Assembly (NCBI RefSeq): GCF_002263515.1
Contig: NZ_CP022752.1
Coordinates: forward strand, 1,240,001 to 1,304,000
From: Actinopolyspora erythraea
GTDB taxonomy: Bacteria; Actinomycetota; Actinomycetes; Mycobacteriales; Pseudonocardiaceae
Reading direction: 5' to 3'
Length of the DNA stretch: 64,000 bases
In this document: positions 56,344 through 64,000 of the stretch, one piece after another
How positions within the stretch are numbered: position 1 is the first letter of the stretch
How the letters are laid out: each line of letters starts with the position of its first letter
Position numbers and translations under genes: made by a program
The notes under the pieces: generated by a model
What the model saw: the letters and a program-made list of their open reading frames with translations, nothing else
What the model was told of the DNA's origin: nothing
The model's database searches: none

Positions 56344-56550
56344 GACCGTTCGCGATCGTTCTGCCCAGGAGCTTCGTTCGGGGCTCTTCCAGGGATTTCG
56401 CTCGTCCGAGCGATGCGCATCGCTGCGCGTGGTGACCATGCTCGGATGCATGGCCACCAGAGAACGACCACCACTCTCGAGCAGGGATCACTGGAAGAAG
56501 ACAAGCGGCGGGTTTCGCAGGTGTTTCTCCGGCGCTCCCGATGCCGGGGT

Positions 56551-56678
56551 CCCACCACGCACGCGGTCGCCGCCGCGGGTTCTCGCGTGCGGCTCTCGCG
56601 AGGAAGGCCCGAGGTGGCGTAGTGACTACTCGATGTCGGGCCTCGCCGGAGCGGGGGGCCGTGCGAGAGGTTCCGCCA
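56551..56678. repeat. Dispersed intergenic repeat, copy 2
   Basis: Homologous in the same orientation to 45666-45798. It lies in the gap between the DUF4233 gene and the alcohol dehydrogenase stop. The rest of 56344-56718 shows no gene. Confidence 0.7.
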
Positions 56679-56718
56679 AGAAAACACCCCGCCAAGCCCC
56701 GAGGAACCGAAGCAAAGA

Positions 56719-57816
56719 TCACGCCACGTCGATCACGGCCCTCCCCCGAATCTCGCCCCGGTCCAGCGCCGCGAACGCCTCGGCGACCTCCTCCAGCGGG
56801 TAGTGCCGGCTGATCGCGTCCTGCGGTCGCAGCAGCCCACGGGCCACCAGATCCAGCAGCACGGGCATGTCCCTGCGCGGTTTGGCACCGTAGGAGCCCT
56901 TGACCTGCAGTTTGCGCCTGGCGATGGTGCCCAGGTTCAGCTCGCCGGTATCACCTGGCGGAGCGATGCCGACCACGATCACCTGGCCGCCCTCGACCAC
57001 CGAGTCCCGCGCGACCTCGAAGGTCCGTGACGAGCCCAGCGCCTCGAAGGCCACGTCCACCCCGCGCCCGCCGGTGAGCTCCCGGACGGCCGAGGCCGGG
57101 TCCGTCTCGGCCGAGTTGACCGTGCTGGTGGCGCCGAGCGCCCGTGCGGCCTCCAACTTGTCCGCCGCGACGTCCACCGCGATGATCTCTGCCGCCCCGA
57201 AGACACGCGCCAGCTGGATCAGCGCCGATCCGACGCCTCCGGCCGCGATCACGGCCACCGTGTCGCCCACCCGCACGTCGGCGGCGTGGCGCAGCGCCCC
57301 GTAGGCGGTCATGGTCGAGCAGCCGACGGCAGCCACATCGGCGAGCTCCACCCCGTCCGGAACCAGGTACACCGAGGTCGCGGGGGTGACCGCGCGCTGA
57401 GCCAGCCCACCCATCGAGTACATCCACACCGGCTCGCCGTCGCGGGACAGTCTGGTCTTCCCGTCGTAGAGCTGGCCCTTGGCACGGTTGTAGGCGAAGA
57501 ACTCCAGACAGATCTCCTCGTTGCCCGCCGCGCACTGCGAGCACCTGCCGCACGGCATGATGAAGCTGGTGACCACTCGATCACCGACCTCCAGCCCGTT
57601 GACCGAGCTCCCCAGTTCACCGATCACCCCCGCCACCTCGTGTCCCAGCACGGCGGGAGTGGGGAAGGGCAGCTCCCCCTTGAGCACGTGCAGGTCCGAG
57701 TGGCACGCACCGCAGGAGGTGACGTCGATGGCCACCTCACCCTCGGCGGGGTGCTCGACTTCGATCTCCTCGATCCGCAACGGCTCGTTCGCTGCGGTGT
57801 GTACGGCGGCACGCAT
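56719..57816 (-). CDS. Zinc-dependent alcohol dehydrogenase (MDR superfamily)
   Basis: A 365-residue medium-chain dehydrogenase. The catalytic zinc ligands are in [11 protein letters not shown] and GHEVAG. The structural zinc loop has four Cys in [20 protein letters not shown]. The NAD site is [20 protein letters not shown], with a following Asp (AVDVAADKL) that favours NAD over NADP. It oxidises alcohols or reduces aldehydes; the substrate is unknown. The ATG at 57816 follows GAGGAG. It is divergent from ndk and is an insertion relative to the mycobacterial folC-ndk order. Confidence 0.93.
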   Translation of the reverse strand: MRAAVHTAANEPLRIEEIEVEHPAEGEVAIDVTSCGACHSDLHVLKGELPFPTPAVLGHEVAGVIGELGSSVNGLEVGDRVVTSFIMPCGRCSQCAAGNEEICLEFFAYNRAKGQLYDGKTRLSRDGEPVWMYSMGGLAQRAVTPATSVYLVPDGVELADVAAVGCSTMTAYGALRHAADVRVGDTVAVIAAGGVGSALIQLARVFGAAEIIAVDVAADKLEAARALGATSTVNSAETDPASAVRELTGGRGVDVAFEALGSSRTFEVARDSVVEGGQVIVVGIAPPGDTGELNLGTIARRKLQVKGSYGAKPRRDMPVLLDLVARGLLRPQDAISRHYPLEEVAEAFAALDRGEIRGRAVIDVA

Positions 57817-58023
57817 GCGGGGCTCCTCACCACTCGGCGACAGACCAGCCAGTCGGTATGTTCCCCCGGAAGCTATCGCGCCGATCGGGCGCGGACCAGA
57901 CTTGACAACGGTCGAAAAGACCCACCCCGCCGGGGCGCACCGGTGACGAATACCCTTGACATCGAAGTACCGACCGTTGTCGACCGGGCCCGTGACGGCC
58001 CAGCGATCCAAGGAGAACACCCG

Positions 58024-58440
58024 TTGAGCGAGCGCACTCTCGTCCTCGTCAAACCCGATGGCGTCGAGCGAGGCCTGGTCGGTGAGGTGATCAGCCGCAT
58101 CGAGCGCAAGGGGCTCAAGCTGGTGGCGCTCGAGATGCGCCAGGTCGACCAGCAGCTCGCCGAGCAGCACTACGCCGAGCACGACGGCAAGCCCTTCTTC
58201 GGCTCGTTGCTGGAGTTCATCACCTCGGGCCCCGTGGTCGCCGCGGTGGTCGAGGGGCCCAAGGCCGTCGCCGCTTTCCGGCAGATCGCCGGTGGGACCG
58301 ATCCGGTGGAGAAGGCCGAGGCGGGCAGCCTGCGTGGCGACTACGGACTGGAAGTGCAGTACAACCTGGTGCACGGCTCCGACTCCCCCGAGTCGGCCGA
58401 GCGTGAACTCAAGCTGTGGTTCCCGGATCTCCAAGCATGA
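58024..58440 (+). CDS. ndk: Nucleoside diphosphate kinase
   Basis: A 138-residue enzyme balancing NTP and dNTP pools by phosphate transfer through a histidine. The N-terminus [20 protein letters not shown], the Kpn-loop region and the active-site His in [15 protein letters not shown] (about residue 117) are all present. The TTG at 58024 is chosen with AAGGAGA eight bases before it. The next gene overlaps the stop by ATGA. The divergent gap to the alcohol dehydrogenase has TTGACA twice, at 57902 and 57956, but no matching -10 was found. Confidence 0.97.
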   Translation: MSERTLVLVKPDGVERGLVGEVISRIERKGLKLVALEMRQVDQQLAEQHYAEHDGKPFFGSLLEFITSGPVVAAVVEGPKAVAAFRQIAGGTDPVEKAEAGSLRGDYGLEVQYNLVHGSDSPESAERELKLWFPDLQA

Positions 58441-58973
58441 CCGAAGCGGAATTCATCAGCGGCCCCCATCGAGTGGACCAGCCGCACCCCGAACTCGCGC
58501 AGGCGCTGGCGGATCTGCTCGGGCGGGTGACCGTCTCGGGCGGTGCGACCGGTTTCACCGCCGACACCGAGCTGGAGACGCTGACCGCCACCGCGCGGGC
58601 GATCGTCGACGACACCTCCACCAGGCCGAAGCGCCGCCACGTGCTCACGGCGGGCAAGCAGCACACCCTGGCCGGTGCGGTGGTACTGCGTCCGGGTGAG
58701 TTCCCGGTGGAGCAGCACCGCGCCGAACTGGAGTGGTTGCTCGTCGATCCGCAGGTGGTCGAGCGGGGCATCGGGGCACAGCTGCTGGACGCGGCCGAGT
58801 CCCATGCCCGTGCGCTGGGGCTCACTCGGCTGGAGCTGCGGATGCGTTCGGAGCCGGACGCGGAGGGCTTCTACACCGGGCGCGGCTGGGTCGAGCGCGG
58901 ACGCTGGCCCGCCTCGTTGCTGGTGGGCGAGGGTGAGCAGCGCGACGAGGTCTGGTTGACCAGGGAGCTCTGA
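58437..58973 (+). CDS. GNAT family N-acetyltransferase coupled to ndk
   Basis: A protein of 178 residues. The acetyl-CoA loop reads [20 protein letters not shown], with the usual R-G-x-G element, followed by [20 protein letters not shown], the late GNAT motif. The ATG lies in the ndk stop (ATGA), so the proteins are made together. The substrate is unknown; coupling to ndk does not reveal it. A very strong hairpin follows 25 bases after the stop and closes this two-gene unit. Confidence 0.85.
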   Translation: MTEAEFISGPHRVDQPHPELAQALADLLGRVTVSGGATGFTADTELETLTATARAIVDDTSTRPKRRHVLTAGKQHTLAGAVVLRPGEFPVEQHRAELEWLLVDPQVVERGIGAQLLDAAESHARALGLTRLELRMRSEPDAEGFYTGRGWVERGRWPASLLVGEGEQRDEVWLTREL

Positions 58974-58998
58974 CGGGCCGTGTGCCCTCGTGCCGCGG

Positions 58999-59041
58999 CG
59001 GCCGGGCCACGCGGGGTATCGGTTCCCGCGTGGCCCGGCCG
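58999..59041 (+). terminator. 17-bp hairpin terminator of the ndk unit
   Basis: CGGCCGGGCCACGCGGG (58999-59015) pairs exactly with CCCGCGTGGCCCGGCCG (59025-59041) over a 9-base loop. Confidence 0.85.
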
Positions 59042-59180
59042 TCCGGGGGCGAGCGTCCCGTGTTCTCGCGTCGCGCGGTCGCGCTCACCCGAAGTCGGAA
59101 CGTGCTCACTCTTTCGTGGTCGCCGGATCGTGGCGCAACGGCGGTGTGCGGCGCGGTAGCGGTGTTCCGGTGCGTCACCG

Positions 59181-61172
59181 GTGGCTACCCTGTGGCACGT
59201 GCCTGTCGAATCCGTGTACCCCCGGTTGGAGCCGCTGCTTCCCCACGTCTCCAAACCCGTGCAGTACGTGGGCGGTGAACCCAACGCCACGGTCAAGGAC
59301 TGGGACGAGACCACCGTTCGCTGGTGCCTGATGTACCCGGACGTCTACGAGGTCGGGCTGCCCAACCAGGGTGTGATGATCCTCTACGAGATCCTCAACG
59401 AGCAGCCCGGCGTGCTCGCCGAACGCACCTACGCGGTGTGGCCGGACCTGGAGGAGCTCATGCGGCGGCACGGGGTGCCGCAGTTCACCGTGGAGGCCCA
59501 CCGGCCCGTGGCGGCCTTCGACGTGCTGGGGGTCAGCTTCGCCACCGAGCTCGGCTACACGAATCTGCTCACGGCGCTGGACCTCGCCGGTGTTCCGCTG
59601 CACTCGCGGGAGCGCACCGACGAGCACCCGGTCGTGCTGGCGGGCGGGCACGCGGCCTTCAACCCGGAGCCGGTGGCCGACTTCGTGGACGCCGTGGTGC
59701 TGGGTGACGGCGAGCGGGCCGTGCTGGAGATAACCGAGCTGGTCCGTCGCTTCAAGGAGGAGGGACGCCCGGGCGGGCGCGAGCGGCTGCTGTGGCGTCT
59801 CGCCGAGCAGGGGGTCTACGTTCCCGGTTTCCACGAGGTCACCTACCGCCCGGACGGCCACATCGAGCGGGTGCGCCCCACGCGTGAGGGAGTTCCGCAC
59901 CGCGTGTTCAAACGCACCACCACCGATCTCGACGAGTGGCCCTACCCCAAACAGCCCCTGGTGCCGGTGGCCGAGAGCGTGCACGAGCGCATGAGCGTGG
60001 AGATATTCCGCGGCTGCACCCGCGGCTGCCGGTTCTGCCAGGCGGGCATGATCACGCGTCCGGTGCGCGAACGCTCCAAGCGCGGGGTCGAGGACATGGT
60101 CCGCCGTGGCCTGGAGGCCACCGGTTTCGAGGAGGTCGGTCTGCTCTCGCTGAGCTCGGCCGACCACTCCGAGATCGGTGAGATCACGAAGGGGCTTGCC
60201 GACCGCTACGAGGGAACCAACACCGGCTTGTCGCTGCCCTCGACCAGGGTGGACGCCTTCAACGTGGACCTGGCCAACGAGCTGGCCCGGAACGGAAGGC
60301 GGTCCGGCCTGACCTTCGCCCCCGAAGGGGGGAGTGAGCGCATCAGGCGCGTCATCAACAAGACGGTTTCCGAGCGGGACCTCATCCGCACCGTCTCCAC
60401 CGCTTACGCGAGTGGTTGGCGGCAGGTCAAGCTGTACTTCATGTGCGGGCTGCCGACCGAGACGGACGAGGACGTGCTGCGGATCGCGACCATGGCCAAG
60501 GAGGTCGTCCGGGCCGGGCGTTCCGCCTCCGGCCGCCGGGACATCCGCTGCACCGTCTCGATCGGGGGGTTCGTGCCGAAACCCCACACCCCGTTCCAGT
60601 GGGCCGCGCAGGCCGATCCCGACACCGTCGACGCGCGACTACGCGCCCTGCGGGAGGAGATCGACTCCGACCGGGAGCTGGGACGGCGGATCGGGGTGCG
60701 CTACCACGACGGGAAGCCCTCGCTGATCGAAGGGCTGCTCTCCAGGGGGGACCGCAGGGTCGGCCGCGTCATCGAGCGGGTCTGGCGCGAGGGCGGGCGT
60801 TTCGACGGCTGGAACGAGTACTTCTCCTACGAGCGCTGGGTGCGGGCGGCCGCCGAGGTGCTGCCGCCGCTGGGGGTGGACATGGACTGGTTCACCACGC
60901 GGGAGCGCACCCGCGACGAGGTGCTGCCCTGGGACCATCTGGACTCCGGGCTGGACCGGGAGTGGCTGTGGAACGACTGGCAGGACGCTCTCCTGGCTCA
61001 CGAGCAGGAGGACTGTCGTTGGACACCGTGCTTCGACTGCGGGGTCTGCCCGACCACGGGAACCGACATCGAGATGGGGCCCTCCGGGCGGCCGATGCTG
61101 CCGATCACTCCGGTGCGCGACGGTTCCCCCGTGCCGAACACGGCCTTCGACGCTCCGTCGGGGGACCGTTGA
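59181..61172 (+). CDS. B12-binding/radical SAM protein, TIGR03960 family
   Basis: A protein of 663 residues. An N-terminal B12-binding-like fold (about 40-200, with VGLPNQGVMILYEILN and VVLAGGHAAFNPEPVADFVD) precedes the radical SAM core. The core's cluster motif is CTRGCRFCQAG (C-x3-C-x2-C, about residues 278-285). A C-terminal Cys cluster (CRWTPCFDCGVCPTTG, about 625-640) may hold a second iron-sulfur site. The reaction is not known. In many bacteria this protein is fused to or followed by a DUF2344 protein and then rne, which is exactly the order here. The GTG at 59181 is the start. Confidence 0.95.
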   Translation: MATLWHVPVESVYPRLEPLLPHVSKPVQYVGGEPNATVKDWDETTVRWCLMYPDVYEVGLPNQGVMILYEILNEQPGVLAERTYAVWPDLEELMRRHGVPQFTVEAHRPVAAFDVLGVSFATELGYTNLLTALDLAGVPLHSRERTDEHPVVLAGGHAAFNPEPVADFVDAVVLGDGERAVLEITELVRRFKEEGRPGGRERLLWRLAEQGVYVPGFHEVTYRPDGHIERVRPTREGVPHRVFKRTTTDLDEWPYPKQPLVPVAESVHERMSVEIFRGCTRGCRFCQAGMITRPVRERSKRGVEDMVRRGLEATGFEEVGLLSLSSADHSEIGEITKGLADRYEGTNTGLSLPSTRVDAFNVDLANELARNGRRSGLTFAPEGGSERIRRVINKTVSERDLIRTVSTAYASGWRQVKLYFMCGLPTETDEDVLRIATMAKEVVRAGRSASGRRDIRCTVSIGGFVPKPHTPFQWAAQADPDTVDARLRALREEIDSDRELGRRIGVRYHDGKPSLIEGLLSRGDRRVGRVIERVWREGGRFDGWNEYFSYERWVRAAAEVLPPLGVDMDWFTTRERTRDEVLPWDHLDSGLDREWLWNDWQDALLAHEQEDCRWTPCFDCGVCPTTGTDIEMGPSGRPMLPITPVRDGSPVPNTAFDAPSGDR

Positions 61173-61245
61173 CGCTGTAGGGTGCTGGGTGTACCCGGGA
61201 CTTCGTCGGGTTGGCCCGCCACGTCGATCGACTACGGAGGAAACG

Positions 61246-62082
61246 CTGAGTCAGTACCAGCCCGCGGCCGTGACGGGGTGGAGGATCCGTCTCCGGTACA
61301 CCAAGCGGGAGCGGTTGCGGTTCGCCTCGCATCGTGATCTGACGCGTGTTTTCGAGCGCGCGTTACGCAGGGCCGGGGTGCCGCTGGCGTACTCGCGGGG
61401 CTACAGCCCCCACCCCAGGATCTCCTGGGCGGGAACGGCACCGACCGGTGTCGCCAGTGAGGCGGAGTACGCGGAGTTATGCTTGGAGCGTGAGGTGACG
61501 GTCGAAACGCTGCGGAGCGAGCTCCGTGCGGCACTTCCCGAGGGGCTGGACGTCGCCGAGGCGGTCCCGGCGGGCGCCGGGTCGCTGGAGGAGCGGTTGC
61601 TGGCCAGCCGCTGGTGGTTGGAGCTCGATGGCGTGGCGCCCGGTGAAACGCGCGAGGCGCTGCGTCGCCTGCTGTCGCGGGACTCCGTCGAGGTCGAGCG
61701 GGTGACCCGGAAGGGACGTCGTGTCCTCGACGCTCGGTCGGCGGTGGTGAGTGCCCGCTCGGTGGATCCCACCGAGTACGGTGTACAACCGGATGCGGTG
61801 CGTGACTGTCACTCGGTCGACGCCCCACATACGGACGATTGCCCGGATCGTGCAAGACAATATGGGATAATCGTAATGGTCGTACGGCACACTACTCCGG
61901 TCGTGCGACCCGACGACGTACTCAACGCCCTTCGCGTCGTCGCCGACCTGCCCGTGCCGGGGGTTGCGCGAGCCACACGGCTGGCGCAGGGTCGGCTCGA
62001 CGAAGGAGGCGCGATCGCCGATCCGTTGGCCCAGGACAGGGCGGCGGCCGGATCTCGACAGGTGGATTCCACCCTCGGGTGA
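61246..62082 (+). CDS. DUF2344 (TIGR03936) protein, partner of the radical SAM protein
   Basis: About 278 residues. The family N-terminus is WRIRLRYTKRERLRFASHRD, followed by LTRVFERALRRAGVPLAYSR and SPHPRISWAGTAPTGVASEA. The best start is CTG 61246, because a perfect GGAGG lies five bases before it; GTG 61270 is the nearest standard start. Residues 185-215 (DAVRDCHSVDAPHTDDCPDR and following) come from a visibly lower-GC patch and look like a lineage-specific insert in the C-terminal domain. It follows the radical SAM gene by about 70 bases and precedes rne. Function unknown. Confidence 0.88.
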   Translation: MSQYQPAAVTGWRIRLRYTKRERLRFASHRDLTRVFERALRRAGVPLAYSRGYSPHPRISWAGTAPTGVASEAEYAELCLEREVTVETLRSELRAALPEGLDVAEAVPAGAGSLEERLLASRWWLELDGVAPGETREALRRLLSRDSVEVERVTRKGRRVLDARSAVVSARSVDPTEYGVQPDAVRDCHSVDAPHTDDCPDRARQYGIIVMVVRHTTPVVRPDDVLNALRVVADLPVPGVARATRLAQGRLDEGGAIADPLAQDRAAAGSRQVDSTLG

Positions 62083-62249
62083 CGGATTCGGCGGGGGCGC
62101 CGTCGACCCACCGTGCGGTTCCTGGGTGTTGGCCAGGGAAGCAGGGGAACGAACAGAATTACCGCCACCAGTGGCGGAGGGCAGAGAACGTATGCAGACC
62201 CCCGTGTGGCCGCGTCCGCACCGGACGCGCCCGGGGGTGAAGGAGCTGA

Positions 62250-64000
62250 ATGTTGAACAGGGAGACGTCCGCTGGTGAAGCCGGCGGATCCTCGGCTACA
62301 TCCGGGCAGGACGAGCGGGCACAGGCCGAATCCGCTCAACGGACCTTCGAAATGCCCGCCAAACTGCGGGTGCACGCGCTGGCCAAGATGCTGGGGGTCA
62401 CCAGTCGTGAGGTCATCGCCACGCTGGGTGAACTCGGTGAGTCCGTGCGCAGTGCGCAGTCCAACATCACCCGGGAGGTCGCGCTCGACGTGGTGCGCTC
62501 GTTGCGGCCGGACCGCATCGACCCCGAGTCCGCCGGGACTTCCGAGCGGCCCGCCTCGGAGGAGCGCTCCGCCTCACCGCGCTCCACCGGGAGCGAGGCG
62601 GTCGAGGAGCCCGGGCCGAACCGGGCGAGCGCCGCGGCGGAGTCCGTGAGCGCCGCTGCCGCGGACACGAGTACAGCTACTACCGACAACGGCGAGGATG
62701 CGGCAGTGACGGGCGACAACGCCGCCACCGGTGAGGTCTCCGCGACGGCGGAAACGCGAACCGACGGCGCGACCACCACGGGTGACGGTGCTTCGGACAA
62801 CAGTGCGCTCGCCCCGGCCTTCGCCGCCCCGCAGGCCATGTTCCTGCCGCCGTCCGAACCGAGCCGGGCGGCGCAACCGGAGGCCTCCGAGGAGGAGTCC
62901 GAGCAGCCCGAGCGGTCCGGGGACTCCGCCGCGGTCGAGGACGCCGAGCAGGAACAGCTCGAGAGCGGCTCCGCGCGCCGTCGTCGCCGTCGTGGCAGGC
63001 GGGGGCGCGGTCGAGGTCGTGGTGGTGAGGGCGAGTACGCCGACTCCTCGGACGCCGCGAGTTCCGGGGAGGCCACGGCTGAGTCCGCTGCGGACGGGGA
63101 GACCGCCGAGGAGGCCAGGGGGTCCGACAAACCCGCCCGGGACCAGAAGAAGGACAAGAAGAGCAAGAAGGACAAGAAGGACAAGTCCGGCGAGGCGGAT
63201 GCGAAGCGGTCCGCCCAGCGGGGCGAGGGTTCCCGGGACTCCGGAACCGATGATTCCGGTGAGACCGCCGAACGCGGTGCCGAGCTCGGCGAGGCCACCG
63301 AGGAGGAGACCACCGACAGCGGTGCGAGTGGCACGAGCAGGCGCAGGCGTCGCAGGCGCCGCAAGAGCACGGGCGACTCCGACAACGCCTCCACGCGGGA
63401 GGACGATCCTCCCAACACGGTCGTGCACGTGCGCGAGACCTCGTCCGACAACGGCAGGCAGGAGGCCGAGGACGAGGTGCGCGCGATCAAGGGTTCCACG
63501 CGTCTGGAAGCCAAGCGGCAGCGCCGCAGGGACGGCAGGGAAGCCGGTCGAAAGCGTGCTCCGGTGCTGTCCGAGTCGGAGTTCCTGGCTCGCCGGGAGT
63601 CGGTCGACCGCAAGATGGTCGTGCGCGAGAACGAGGGACAGACCCAGGTCGCCGTGCTCGAGGACGACATCCTGGTCGAGAACTTCGTGACCTCCTCGGG
63701 CAGCGACTCGCTCGTCGGCAACGTCTACCTGGGCCGGGTGCAGAACGTGCTGCCCAGCATGGAGGCGGCGTTCGTCGACATCGGCAAGGGCCGCAACGCC
63801 GTGCTCTACGCGGGGGAGGTCGACTGGGAGGCCGCCGGTCTGGCGGGCAAGTCCCGCCGGATCGAGCAGGCCCTCTCCACGGGTGACAGCGTGTTGGTGC
63901 AGGTCACCAAGGACCCGTTGGGGCACAAGGGCGCCAGGCTGACCACCCAGATCAGCCTGCCCGGACGTTTCCTGGTGTACGTGCCGGGAGGCGGTGCCAC
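62250..64000 (+). CDS. rne: Ribonuclease E/G, N-terminal part (3' truncated by window)
   Basis: At least 583 residues; the frame runs off the window. Residues about 34-85 (MPAKLRVHALAKMLGVTSRE) resemble the IF2 N-terminal domain. A long acidic/basic disordered region follows, with Arg clusters (ARRRRRRGRRGRGRGRGG) and Lys runs (DQKKDKKSKKDKKDKSG). From about residue 440 the catalytic part begins, ending within the S1 RNA-binding domain (GNVYLGRVQNVLPSMEAAFV, IGKGRNAVLYAGEV) and LPGRFLVYVPGG. It initiates mRNA decay and processes rRNA and tRNA. ATG 62250 or TTG 62253 starts it, with AAGGAG upstream. Confidence 0.95.
   Translation, partial: MLNRETSAGEAGGSSATSGQDERAQAESAQRTFEMPAKLRVHALAKMLGVTSREVIATLGELGESVRSAQSNITREVALDVVRSLRPDRIDPESAGTSERPASEERSASPRSTGSEAVEEPGPNRASAAAESVSAAAADTSTATTDNGEDAAVTGDNAATGEVSATAETRTDGATTTGDGASDNSALAPAFAAPQAMFLPPSEPSRAAQPEASEEESEQPERSGDSAAVEDAEQEQLESGSARRRRRRGRRGRGRGRGGEGEYADSSDAASSGEATAESAADGETAEEARGSDKPARDQKKDKKSKKDKKDKSGEADAKRSAQRGEGSRDSGTDDSGETAERGAELGEATEEETTDSGASGTSRRRRRRRRKSTGDSDNASTREDDPPNTVVHVRETSSDNGRQEAEDEVRAIKGSTRLEAKRQRRRDGREAGRKRAPVLSESEFLARRESVDRKMVVRENEGQTQVAVLEDDILVENFVTSSGSDSLVGNVYLGRVQNVLPSMEAAFVDIGKGRNAVLYAGEVDWEAAGLAGKSRRIEQALSTGDSVLVQVTKDPLGHKGARLTTQISLPGRFLVYVPGGGA

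Noticed and set aside
57902..57961. Two TTGACA hexamers as ndk promoter -35 elements
   Set aside because: Neither has a TANNNT hexamer at 16-19 bp, so I cannot support a promoter call.

Overview
The window is high-GC (roughly 70%) actinobacterial DNA. It uses many GTG and TTG starts and has GGAGG-type ribosome binding sites, tRNA genes in a dense gene map, and mycothiol-linked enzymes. Many proteins carry acidic, disordered extensions. Together with my recollection of gene order, this points to the Pseudonocardiales, possibly a halotolerant genus such as Actinopolyspora or Saccharopolyspora; the genus is inference.

From about 8.5 kb rightwards the gene order closely follows the Mycobacterium tuberculosis Rv2478c-Rv2444c block as I remember it. 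It runs ssb paralogue, ettA, NAD-glutamate dehydrogenase, thioesterase, hypothetical, GH13 genes, glbO, HNH protein, DUF5130, pepN, DsbA-like protein, rpiB, nei, tig, clpP1, clpP2, clpX, valS, folC, a small membrane protein, ndk and rne. This is a conserved chromosomal core for translation, proteolysis, folate and nucleotide metabolism and RNA decay, with lineage-specific insertions between the core genes.

Layout. 1-4.6 kb: end of a two-component system, a GNAT enzyme, a Nudix enzyme, Ogt, and a PadR regulator with its membrane partner. 4.6-7.9 kb: an accessory stretch of lower GC and low coding density. It holds an eroded tyrosine-integrase fragment, a secreted halocin-C8-like Cys-rich protein with a small two-helix membrane protein, and an amber-interrupted pseudogene, and it ends at the 3' side of tRNA-Arg. 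8.5-20 kb: ssb to the gdh cluster. 20-23 kb: two tandem GH13-fold proteins that lack catalytic residues. 23-33 kb: glbO, MscS, prolyl oligopeptidase, HNH protein, an octapeptide-repeat protein, DUF5130, a membrane-anchored receiver protein and pepN. 33-40 kb: DsbA-like protein, ComB-like protein, rpiB, nei, 2H phosphoesterase-like protein, MFS exporter, tRNA-Gly and tRNA-Pro. 40-46 kb: the tig-clpP1-clpP2-clpX protein quality control genes. 46-51.8 kb: a second accessory stretch with fdhD, a secreted peptidoglycan-binding protein, an XRE/DUF397 regulatory set with clustered operators, and a VapBC-like toxin-antitoxin pair. 51.8-64 kb: valS-folC, an alcohol dehydrogenase, ndk-GNAT, a radical SAM protein with its DUF2344 partner, and the 5' part of rne, which runs off the window.

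The most interesting items are the halocin-like gene inside a decayed tRNA-linked island, the GVRISGR octapeptide-repeat protein, the tandem GH13 pseudoenzymes, an antitoxin fragment fused to a DUF397 protein, and a dispersed intergenic repeat found at 45.7 and 56.6 kb. All family assignments rest on reading the sequence; no database search was run.
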